From Fidelibacterota bacterium (GTDB taxonomy: Bacteria > Fidelibacterota > Marinisomatia > Marinisomatales > UBA1611), in NCBI GenBank assembly GCA_012964275.1, contig DTUG01000152.1, positions 1-10,358 of the forward strand: 10,358 nucleotides of DNA, written 5' to 3'. The notes under the pieces were generated by a model that saw only the letters and a program-made list of their open reading frames with translations, was not told the DNA's origin and searched no databases. Positions 1-6,587 of this stretch are shown piece by piece. Positions within the stretch are counted from its first letter, which is position 1; every line of letters begins with the position of its first letter. The position numbers and the translations under genes were made by a program.

Positions 1-1189
1 ATTTCGAAGAAGATTCGGCAAAAATCAAAACCTGTTCTGGCCATCCTCCTTTACATGCCAAATCGCGAACGGCATCCGCAACACTACGTATCCCTGACTC
101 GATATTATTCTCTATCTTCGTCATATTCTGACCTGCCATCAGATTATTATCGATTAAAAGGTGAGAAACCCAAGGCTGGTCATTGTGATTGTGGACTTCG
201 ATCATTTTTTCAATAATCTTATTATACTTATAATTTTTTTTCACTTTTTTACGGTGGATTTTTTCTAGATGCTTATCTAATTCTGGCATAGCTGAATTAT
301 CTTGGATCAGTGACAAATCAAAAATTGAACGCGGCCATTTAATAACACTTTGCCTATTAAAAGATATTTCCAGTTTAGGTTCACTTAATATTTTTCCAAC
401 CCTTACTATAGAATATCCTGATTTGGAAAAAGATTTTTTCACCTTTGTTAATGTTATAGGATTAAGTCCAATTATTGCGTCTCCCGCTTTCACTTTTTCA
501 TGGAGCTGTATTTTAAACCCATTTATTTTTGGTATAGATGAAATGAGTGATCTCATCACATCAAACCAATTTTTATTGATGACTGATGCAAATTGAATTG
601 CTTCCATTTTCCAATACTTGAGAAAAATATCCCTTAATACAGTTTCATGCTTTAATGAAACACCAGGGACGGGAATTTTTAGAATATATAAGTCACAGCC
701 TGTTAATAGCGTACGATAAGTATGATTTGAAGAATCAATTCCAAAAACAAGAATTTCACCTTGTCTTTTTCTTTTTATTTCCTGCGTCAATAAACATGAA
801 TGAATCCTGATTCCGCACCTTTCAAGTTTTTTTTGTTCTTTGTCCCAAAATTGTTTGTAAAGTGTCCTTGTAGGCGAAAAAGTCCAACAAAACAACATGT
901 GGCTTGGATAGGCGCCATTTAAAGCAAATGACCTCATTATATTTCCATTTTCAAACGACCAACTCCCATCCATTGCCACCCTCCGGATTTCCACGTCAGT
1001 TTTGAACCTTAATGCTCCATCATGTAAATCTTTTTGATTAATAAAATAACCTGATAATAATGTGCGTTTTTGCAACCAGAGATCTAAAATATTTTCCAGG
1101 AAATATATTTCTTTTTCAGAGAGTTGCCTCCCTAAAATATTTTCGAAATAATGATAGTCAGCTTCCTCGAACCTCAATGGACCCAACAT
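1..1189 (-). CDS. Divergent PurL/AIR-synthase-like protein, C-terminus beyond window
   Basis: An open frame of 396 codons runs from an ATG 8 bases after the recX stop to the window edge without a stop. An in-frame TGA just upstream fixes the start region; the Shine-Dalgarno is weak. Several stretches resemble phosphoribosylformylglycinamidine synthase (PurL, purine synthesis, FGAR to FGAM). Residues about 14-45 recall the N-terminal linker (ILGRQLSEKE), but the usual WSEHCSY is replaced by LWLQKRTLLS. Residues about 235-290 recall the end of an AIR-synthase C domain (GDAIIGLNP, then VRVGKILSEPKLEI). Residues 368-390 (SVADAVRDLACKGGWPEQV) recall the start of the second ATP-binding half. The first half looks too short for a full AIRS1 plus AIRS_C1 pair and lacks clear catalytic motifs. 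Either it is a degenerate or specialised PurL homologue, or the likeness is only at fold level. That it is coding is fairly sure; the family is tentative and rests on remembered motifs. Confidence 0.6.
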   Translation of the reverse strand, partial: MLGPLRFEEADYHYFENILGRQLSEKEIYFLENILDLWLQKRTLLSGYFINQKDLHDGALRFKTDVEIRRVAMDGSWSFENGNIMRSFALNGAYPSHMLFCWTFSPTRTLYKQFWDKEQKKLERCGIRIHSCLLTQEIKRKRQGEILVFGIDSSNHTYRTLLTGCDLYILKIPVPGVSLKHETVLRDIFLKYWKMEAIQFASVINKNWFDVMRSLISSIPKINGFKIQLHEKVKAGDAIIGLNPITLTKVKKSFSKSGYSIVRVGKILSEPKLEISFNRQSVIKWPRSIFDLSLIQDNSAMPELDKHLEKIHRKKVKKNYKYNKIIEKMIEVHNHNDQPWVSHLLIDNNLMAGQNMTKIENNIESGIRSVADAVRDLACKGGWPEQVLIFAESSSK

Positions 1190-1197
1190 TCTATCTG

Positions 1198-1833
1198 TTA
1201 TATATCAAATTGGTCCAGAACAGGTTCTATATCACTCCAAAAATATCCCTTTCTTTTCAATTGATTTACCAATCGTTTCTTATTTTTTGGATTATTCTTA
1301 AGAATGGCTGGAGAATGTTTTTCAACAATATTTTTAATAAGGGATTCTATTGGAAATTCTTGGTAAATAGTATTACAAATCTGTTCTATCTTATCGAATG
1401 ATGAAAAATGCTGTTTTAATCTATGCTTTAAGGCAATGGGGCCTAGTAAACTCATTTTTACCTTATCTCGAGCAAAAGATAATCCAAATTTTTCATCATC
1501 GATCAGGCCATTATATTCTAACTCTTCCATAATTGATGCAACTTGAACCGGAGTAAACCCTTTTTTTCGGAGTCTACTGCCCATTTCTTTTTTACTGCGC
1601 ATTCTATAGCCAAGCAGGGTCAGTGCTGATTCACGAACTTTTTGCAGGTCTTCCATTCCAATTAATCTTTCAATTGTTTTTGGATTGAGTACCTCGCCCG
1701 TATGAATAGGATTGGAAAGTAAAACGTCCCCGGAAATACCAAAGACGTCACCATTACTTAATTGGACTGTATATCTGTTCTTTCTCTTTTTCTGGGGTGA
1801 TACGGATATCACTCTAAACTTCGGATTTCCCAT
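1198..1833 (-). CDS. recX: Regulatory protein RecX
   Basis: RecX binds RecA and modulates (usually inhibits) filament growth and strand exchange in the cytoplasm. The 211-residue protein has the expected layout. An N-terminal beta segment (residues 20-40, YTVQLSNGDVFGIS) precedes helical RecX repeats at about 68-112 (YRMRSKKEMGSRLRKKGF ... LEYNGLIDD), 115-157 and 161-207, the last carrying NQLKRKGY. The ATG lies inside the 3' end of recA, giving a 20-base overlap, with a GGGG stretch just upstream as a possible ribosome site. A GTG seven codons later (at 1812), right after the recA stop, is an alternative start with a poorer upstream context. The overlap suggests translational coupling that sets RecX levels relative to RecA. 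Identification is supported by both the repeats and the position after recA. Confidence 0.93.
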   Translation of the reverse strand: MGNPKFRVISVSPQKKRKNRYTVQLSNGDVFGISGDVLLSNPIHTGEVLNPKTIERLIGMEDLQKVRESALTLLGYRMRSKKEMGSRLRKKGFTPVQVASIMEELEYNGLIDDEKFGLSFARDKVKMSLLGPIALKHRLKQHFSSFDKIEQICNTIYQEFPIESLIKNIVEKHSPAILKNNPKNKKRLVNQLKRKGYFWSDIEPVLDQFDI

Positions 1834-2827
1834 CGAGCCCCATGAATGCCTTTACCTTTAAAATAATCTCATCGAGAATATCTTGATTTTCTATTAGGTG
1901 CTGTTTTGCATTTTCTCGCCCATGACCAATTTTCATTTCCCCATAGGAAAACCATGCGCCAGTCTTTTCTACAATATCACCTTTTACAGCCAAATCTAGT
2001 ATGTCACCTTCTTTTGAAATCCCTTTCCCATACATAATATCAAATTCAGTATCTTTAAAAGGAGGTGCGACCTTATTTTTAATAACCCTTACACGGGCAC
2101 GATTTCCTACTATTTCACTGCCATCTTTAAGGGTTGCTATTCGACGAATATCCATTCGAATGGAAGAATAAAATTTCAATGCCCGCCCACCTGGCGTTGT
2201 TTCCGGATTACCAAACATAACACCAATCTTTTCCCGGATCTGATTAACAAAAATAACTGTTGTGTTCGAACGGCTTACGGTACCAGTCAATTTGCGTAAT
2301 GCCTGTGACATTAAACGTGCTTGAAGCCCTACATGGGAATCACCCATCTCGCCTTCTAATTCTGCGCGAGGAACCAAAGCTGCGACAGAATCTATGACAA
2401 TCACATCCAACACTCCGCTACGAACCAGAGTTTCTGTAATTTCAAGAGCTTGTTCGCCAGAATCAGGTTGGGAAACCAGTAATTCATCAATGTTAACTCC
2501 CAACCTTTTAGCATATTCCGGATCTAAAGCATGTTCCACATCTATAAAAGCTGCATATCCTTTTCCTTGCTGTGCTTCGGCAACAATGTGGAGTGCCAGT
2601 GTAGTCTTTCCGGAAGCCTCCGGTCCAAAAATCTCTATAACTCTTCCCCTTGGAACACCTCCAACACCCAAAGCTACATCAAGGGACAAGCACCCAGTAG
2701 ATATAACATTTTCTTGGATGCGCACATGATCAGACCCCAACCGCATGATAGATCCTTTCCCAAACTGACGATCAATCTGGGCCATAGCTAAATCTAATGC
2801 TTTTGCTTTTTTCTTATCGGTAGACAT
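1814..2827 (-). CDS. recA: Recombinase RecA
   Basis: RecA is the ATP-dependent strand-exchange protein of homologous recombination and, where present, the SOS co-protease. At 337 residues it is near the usual 340-350. Visible motifs: the N-terminal oligomerisation helix (ALDLAMAQIDRQFGKGSIMRLG, residues 10-31); Walker A GPEASGKTT at 68-76; the catalytic glutamate region FIDVEHALDP at 94-103, with E98; Walker B DVIVIDSVAAL at 141-151; the L1 area GDSHVGLQARLMSQALRKL at 162-180; and the L2 loop with VNQIREKIG and NPETTPGG at 194-214. The C-terminal tail is short and only modestly acidic. A clear AAGGAG lies 6-7 bases before the ATG. Only 9 bases separate it from thpR, so the gap holds no promoter or LexA box; expression probably comes from the operon or from a promoter inside an upstream gene. 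Confidence 0.99.
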   Translation of the reverse strand: MSTDKKKAKALDLAMAQIDRQFGKGSIMRLGSDHVRIQENVISTGCLSLDVALGVGGVPRGRVIEIFGPEASGKTTLALHIVAEAQQGKGYAAFIDVEHALDPEYAKRLGVNIDELLVSQPDSGEQALEITETLVRSGVLDVIVIDSVAALVPRAELEGEMGDSHVGLQARLMSQALRKLTGTVSRSNTTVIFVNQIREKIGVMFGNPETTPGGRALKFYSSIRMDIRRIATLKDGSEIVGNRARVRVIKNKVAPPFKDTEFDIMYGKGISKEGDILDLAVKGDIVEKTGAWFSYGEMKIGHGRENAKQHLIENQDILDEIILKVKAFMGLDGKSEV

Positions 2828-2836
2828 AATAACTCC

Positions 2837-3415
2837 TTAAAAATTATTACCTAGCGGAAATGTACCTAACAAAGTGTGAACTGCCCCATCTGGTAGTAAT
2901 TCACTGCTGAAAAATTGCACACGATTTACTGGTAAAGCAATCTGATCATATGATGATTGAAGGTAAGGTGATATATTTGGTGTGTATTTCTGAGGATATC
3001 TAATCCGTGCTAAAGTAATATGTGGTACAAAAGGACGATCAGCTTTTGGAAACCCTTCAACATCTAAAACTTTTTCCAATTCATCTACCATAGATACTAA
3101 TTGGTTTGTTTCGCCATTTACACCTAACCAAAGGACTCGCGGTCGCGTGGGTGACGGAAAGCAGCCAGTATCAGAAATAGTTAAGTTAAAGGTTTCGTAT
3201 CTTGCAATCACGCTAGCAATAACCGATTTTAATCCTTTTACAGATGTATCGGGAGTGTATCCTAAAAATTTCAGGGTAAGGTGGATCTGCATATTCCTAA
3301 ACCATTTTATTTTGGCTTTTTCACTCTCCAAAGTAGAGAACAACATTTGTTTCAGTGTTTTTACACGATCAGGAACTGGAACAGCAATAAAGGTTCTAAG
3401 CAGTTTATCGGACAT
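2837..3415 (-). CDS. thpR: RNA 2',3'-cyclic phosphodiesterase (LigT/ThpR family)
   Basis: A member of the 2H phosphoesterase superfamily, which hydrolyses 2',3'-cyclic phosphate ends of RNA; the E. coli enzyme can also join tRNA halves in vitro. The 192-residue length is normal. The two defining HxT motifs are present: HLTL at residues 45-48, inside IHLTLKFLG, and HITL at 132-135, inside PHITLARIR. They are spaced as in the two-lobed fold. The N-terminal RTFIAVPVPD strand is also typical of the family. The ATG follows the cinA stop after a single base, so translation is probably coupled. A cinA-ligT-recA order is known from Deinococcus, which supports the call. Its role in a recombination operon is not established. 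Confidence 0.93.
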   Translation of the reverse strand: MSDKLLRTFIAVPVPDRVKTLKQMLFSTLESEKAKIKWFRNMQIHLTLKFLGYTPDTSVKGLKSVIASVIARYETFNLTISDTGCFPSPTRPRVLWLGVNGETNQLVSMVDELEKVLDVEGFPKADRPFVPHITLARIRYPQKYTPNISPYLQSSYDQIALPVNRVQFFSSELLPDGAVHTLLGTFPLGNNF

Positions 3416-3416
3416 T

Positions 3417-4628
3417 CTAGTTTTGCAATCTGATCCAGTTTAGAACTGCCTGGCTGGTACGGAGTTTATTGGTTTTACGTTCATCACCAAACTGGAACTC
3501 CCGGGTTTTGACCCCGTTTGCATTTGCAAGTCCTGCATATACAAGTCCTATCGGCTTATCATCCGTACCGCCGCCGGGACCAGCTATCCCGGTGACTGAA
3601 ATTCCTAAAGAGGTTTTAAATTGCTTCATCACTTCCTGCGACATTTCCTCAGCAGTTTCTTCGCTAACGGAACCAAAGCGAGTTAATGTTGATTTTTTCA
3701 CTTTCAGTAAATCTATTTTTACCATATTGCTATATACGATAACGCCGCCAAGATACACCTTGGAGCTACCTGGAACCTGAGTAAGCCGATGACCGACTAA
3801 TCCACCTGTACATGACTCTGCAGAAGCGATTGTTTGCTTTTTTCGAAGTAAGGAATGCACCACAATTTCTTCCATTGTCTCTTCGCCGACCGTGTAAACT
3901 AGCGTTCCTAAAATGGGCAACAACTCATTTTTTAAATGATAGATCGATTCCTGATGTGTGCTGGATAAAACAATATCAACACCATATACAGATGGGTAGT
4001 ACCCCATTTCACAGCCATGATCAGTTTTCGTAACGGAGTCAATTTTTTCAATAAGAACTGACTCTGGTAAACCAGTCGTGCGTAGTGTTTGTACATACGT
4101 TGCTACAGGTGCATGCTCCTTTACCCAAGGCAATACTGTTGCTTTTATCATGGCTTTCATTTCAATGGGCACACCAGGCAGTGCCATAAAGGTAACCTGA
4201 TCCTTTTCAAACCTTAAACCCCTTGCTGAGCCAATGGGGTTGGAAAATACCTTTCCAGCTTTAGGGACCAAAGCTTGAGATCTATTGGATTCAGGTATAT
4301 CATGCCCAAAACGTGAAAAGCGAATTTTTAACTCATTCCAATAATCATCATCAAATTTTGATTTGGTATTAAAATAGTCGAACAGTGATTCTCGAGTCAC
4401 ATCATCTGTAGTGGGGCCCAAACCACCTGTAGATATGATTAAATCAGGAGATTGCGAAAACAGTTGGTCAAGTCCCTTGGTGATTTGCTGTTTCGAATCA
4501 GGTATGGTTAATTGACAAACCACCTGACAACCTGCGCCTTTTAGAGTTTTACTGATCCAAGAAGAATTTGTATTGATTGTGTTCCCGGAAAGTATTTCAT
4601 TCCCAATCGTCAGCAGGGCTGCTTTCAT
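3417..4628 (-). CDS. cinA: CinA-like competence/damage-inducible protein with nicotinamide-nucleotide amidase domain
   Basis: A full-length two-domain CinA of 403 residues. The N-terminal MoCF/MoaB-like domain (about 1-170; GNEILSGNTINTNSSWISK, ISTGGLGPTTDDVTRE at 65-80, ALPGVPIEMKAM at 149-160) matches the part linked to ADP-ribose pyrophosphatase activity in some family members. The C-terminal PncC-type domain (about 255-400; ASAESCTGGLVG at 268-279, VTGIAGPGGGTDDKPIGLVY at 345-364) matches nicotinamide mononucleotide deamidases of NAD salvage, with the conserved serine/cysteine motif intact. The ATG overlaps the pgpA stop as ATGA. In streptococci cinA is co-transcribed with recA and induced in competence, and CinA brings RecA to the membrane; here cinA is separated from recA only by thpR. 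No competence-type promoter element was seen. Confidence 0.96.
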   Translation of the reverse strand: MKAALLTIGNEILSGNTINTNSSWISKTLKGAGCQVVCQLTIPDSKQQITKGLDQLFSQSPDLIISTGGLGPTTDDVTRESLFDYFNTKSKFDDDYWNELKIRFSRFGHDIPESNRSQALVPKAGKVFSNPIGSARGLRFEKDQVTFMALPGVPIEMKAMIKATVLPWVKEHAPVATYVQTLRTTGLPESVLIEKIDSVTKTDHGCEMGYYPSVYGVDIVLSSTHQESIYHLKNELLPILGTLVYTVGEETMEEIVVHSLLRKKQTIASAESCTGGLVGHRLTQVPGSSKVYLGGVIVYSNMVKIDLLKVKKSTLTRFGSVSEETAEEMSQEVMKQFKTSLGISVTGIAGPGGGTDDKPIGLVYAGLANANGVKTREFQFGDERKTNKLRTSQAVLNWIRLQN

Positions 4629-5077
4629 CCCATAAAATAGACCAGGCTCTGAGTCACAAATAATGCCAGAATTCCTGCTACCACATCGTCCATCATAATA
4701 CCAACGCCGGATTTAATATCATCCATCATTTGTATAGGGCCAGGTTTGAAAATATCAAAAATCCTAAAGAAACCGAAAGCGACCAACCCCCACAGAAATG
4801 AGTGCGGCAGCATCCATAGCGCCAGCCATTGGCCGACCCACTCATCGATAACGATCTCAGAAGGATCATCTTCTTCCAATGTTTCGGCGTGAATTGTGGA
4901 AACGGCAACCCCAACGAAAAACAGGATCAAGCTGGCATACAGAATAAAATTGCCTGCTATCCAAAACCTAAGAATATACCAAACAACCAGGGCGATAAAA
5001 CTGCACCAGGTACCAGGGGCTAGGGGCAAGCGACCGATATATAAAACAGTTGCAAATATTTCAGCTAATTTGTTCAT
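4625..5077 (-). CDS. pgpA: Phosphatidylglycerophosphatase A
   Basis: An integral membrane phosphatase that removes the phosphate from phosphatidylglycerophosphate to give phosphatidylglycerol, the step after PgsA. At 150 residues it is somewhat shorter than the E. coli enzyme. All PgpA signatures are visible: APGTWCS at 20-26 (the usual PGTxGS has a cysteine here), DPSEIVIDEWVGQW at 71-84, FFRIFDIFKPGPI at 103-115, and GVGIMMDDVVAGI at 124-136. The aspartate/glutamate residues of the IVIDE and MMDD motifs are the expected metal ligands. Hydrophobic spans at about 26-62, 82-103 and 131-149 fit a multi-pass protein. Both ends overlap neighbours by 4 bases (ATGA with pgsA and with cinA), so consecutive enzymes of phosphatidylglycerol synthesis appear to be translated together. 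Confidence 0.96.
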   Translation of the reverse strand: MNKLAEIFATVLYIGRLPLAPGTWCSFIALVVWYILRFWIAGNFILYASLILFFVGVAVSTIHAETLEEDDPSEIVIDEWVGQWLALWMLPHSFLWGLVAFGFFRIFDIFKPGPIQMMDDIKSGVGIMMDDVVAGILALFVTQSLVYFMG

Positions 5078-5661
5078 GCTGACTTACTTAAGAACTTCTG
5101 AATAACAGGTCTGTTACGGTGAAGATAATTCACACCAGTATAAATTGTAAATAACGTCACCATAAAGGTCAGGACGTAAATAAGGCGGTATTGGTCTATA
5201 ATAGCCAGAATGGGCATTGCCCATGCCCAGGCCAAGCCCTGCAGTCCGAGAAAGATCAAAGTAATGATAATGATAGTAATCTGGAACCCCGTCTTTAACT
5301 TAGCTAAACCACTGGTAACCATTTCCAAACCTTTACTAGCCATGGCAAAGCGTAGGCCAGTCACAAATAGATCTCGAAAAATGATCAGGCCGACCATCCA
5401 ATAATCGATAATTTCCATAAATGCGAACGAAATAAAAGCAGACAAAACCAGTATTTTATCTGCAAGGGGATCCAAAAATTTTCCTTCTTCAGTTACCTGA
5501 TTATATTTCCGCGCCAAGTGGCCATCATATGCATCAGTGACGGCAGCGATTACAAACACTACAAGGGCCCAAAATCTGGCAGAAGAATAAGCAGAAAAAA
5601 GAAGAATGATAAAAAGCGGTGTCAGAATGATCCGTAGAATTGTCAGCAGGTTTGGAGTCAT
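5074..5661 (-). CDS. pgsA: CDP-diacylglycerol-glycerol-3-phosphate 3-phosphatidyltransferase
   Basis: Membrane enzyme joining CDP-diacylglycerol and glycerol 3-phosphate to form phosphatidylglycerophosphate, the committed step to phosphatidylglycerol and cardiolipin. The 195-residue protein carries the complete CDP-alcohol phosphatidyltransferase motif DG-x2-AR-x8-G-x3-D-x3-D: D46, G47, A50, R51, G60, D64 and D68, with D43 as the preceding metal ligand. The N-terminus MTPNLLTILRIILTPLF is typical of PgsA. Several hydrophobic spans follow (about 8-25, 29-42, 69-85, 108-125, 135-150). The start codon shares one base with the recR stop (TAATG), so translation is likely coupled to recR. pgsA next to cinA and recA is a well-known arrangement in Gram-positive bacteria. 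Confidence 0.97.
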   Translation of the reverse strand: MTPNLLTILRIILTPLFIILLFSAYSSARFWALVVFVIAAVTDAYDGHLARKYNQVTEEGKFLDPLADKILVLSAFISFAFMEIIDYWMVGLIIFRDLFVTGLRFAMASKGLEMVTSGLAKLKTGFQITIIIITLIFLGLQGLAWAWAMPILAIIDQYRLIYVLTFMVTLFTIYTGVNYLHRNRPVIQKFLSKSA

Positions 5662-6254
5662 TATAGGGCCGTTCTGCCTTCCATAGCACGGATCAATGTG
5701 ATCTCATCTATGTATTCTAGATCACCCCCCACAGGAATCCCTCTTGCCAAGCGAGTGATTTTCACTTTTTTCTTGCCGAGCATCTTTGCCAAATATAACG
5801 CTGTTGTGTCACCCTCCACACTTGGATTCGTAGCCAGTACAATTTCCATACCTGGATTAATCCTGCTATATAGGTTCTCCAAGTTCAGTTCATCTGGCCC
5901 AATACCATCCAGCGGTGAAAGGGCACCACCCAAAACGTGATATTTTCCTCGAAAAGAATTGGTCTTTTCAAATACATAAATATCCGGTGCATCTTCTACA
6001 ATACAAATTAAATTATCATCCCGTTTAGGGTCAGTGCATATCAAACAAGGGTCAGATTCCGTTATCGCACCGCAAACAGTACATGATGTTATCTTTACTT
6101 TAATATCAATCAATGACTGGGCCAATTGTTTAACCGTTTCCTGATTTGATTTCAATACATAAAATGTTAGCCGCTGAGCGGTCTTCCGACCTATACCTGG
6201 AAACTTTGAAAACTCTTCAATCAGGCGGTTGACACTTTCTGGGAATGAGTTCAA
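5661..6254 (-). CDS. recR: Recombination mediator RecR
   Basis: RecR works with RecO (and RecF) to load RecA on SSB-coated single-stranded DNA. The 197-residue protein has the canonical order: helix-hairpin-helix FPGIGRKTAQRLTFY (18-32); a zinc finger with four cysteines at 58, 61, 70 and 73 (CTVC, CLIC); a TOPRIM domain starting with ICIVEDAPDIYVFEKT (83-98), continuing through GGALSPLDGIGP and ATNPSVEGDTTALYL; and the C-terminal ARGIPVGGDLEYIDEITL (170-187). The start codon is TTG: an in-frame stop lies a few codons upstream and no ATG or GTG precedes the conserved N-terminus. An AGG 8 bases before the TTG can serve as ribosome site, and the ybaB stop lies one base upstream. The dnaX-ybaB-recR cassette is widely conserved. 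Confidence 0.98.
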   Translation of the reverse strand: MNSFPESVNRLIEEFSKFPGIGRKTAQRLTFYVLKSNQETVKQLAQSLIDIKVKITSCTVCGAITESDPCLICTDPKRDDNLICIVEDAPDIYVFEKTNSFRGKYHVLGGALSPLDGIGPDELNLENLYSRINPGMEIVLATNPSVEGDTTALYLAKMLGKKKVKITRLARGIPVGGDLEYIDEITLIRAMEGRTAL

Positions 6255-6255
6255 T

Positions 6256-6579
6256 TTACATACCTGAAATTTTTAAACCGGAAAGCATTCCTCCGGTAAC
6301 TGCGTTCATTTTTTCCTGAGATTCAGATTGCGCTTTTGAAATACCTTTATTCACTGCGGAAATAATCAGATCTTCTACCATCTCCTTATCTTCTTCCAGT
6401 GTCTCAGCATCAATATTCAATTCAAGGATTTCCAGTTTTCCATTAACCTTCACCGATACCATACCTCCACCGGATTCGGCATCAATTATCAGGCCCGATA
6501 GTTCCTTTTGTACATTCTCAATCTGTTTTTGCACGTCCTGCGCCTGCCTTAACAATTTGGTCATATTCCCTTTTAGCAT
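6256..6579 (-). CDS. ybaB: Nucleoid-associated protein YbaB/EbfC family
   Basis: A small DNA-binding dimer thought to shape the nucleoid and influence expression; in many genomes it sits between dnaX and recR, as here. The 107-residue length is typical. An N-terminal helix (TKLLRQAQDVQKQIENVQKE, 7-26) is followed by the family's glycine-rich turn and strands (ESGGGMVSVKVNGKLEI, 35-51; LELNIDAETLEEDKEMVEDL, 52-71) and a C-terminal helix (ISAVNKGISKAQSESQEKM) ending in a methionine/glycine-rich tail. A strong AGGAG lies 6 bases before the ATG and overlaps the dnaX stop region, leaving 8 bases between the genes. An internal ATG at codon 6 is possible but has no comparable ribosome site. Confidence 0.96.
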   Translation of the reverse strand: MLKGNMTKLLRQAQDVQKQIENVQKELSGLIIDAESGGGMVSVKVNGKLEILELNIDAETLEEDKEMVEDLIISAVNKGISKAQSESQEKMNAVTGGMLSGLKISGM

Positions 6580-6587
6580 TTTATCTC

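Noticed and set aside
1060..1401. Plus-strand open frame of 113 codons
   Set aside because: It lies opposite recX and the PurL-like gene, has no ribosome site, and its composition is that of a reverse-strand shadow.
2828..2836. LexA/SOS box before recA
   Set aside because: The gap is 9 bases, and no CTGT-N8-ACAG or GAAC-N4-GTTC type palindrome was seen near the end of thpR.
2394..4033. Several plus-strand frames opposite recA, thpR and cinA
   Set aside because: All are antisense to genes with complete motifs and show no domain features of their own.
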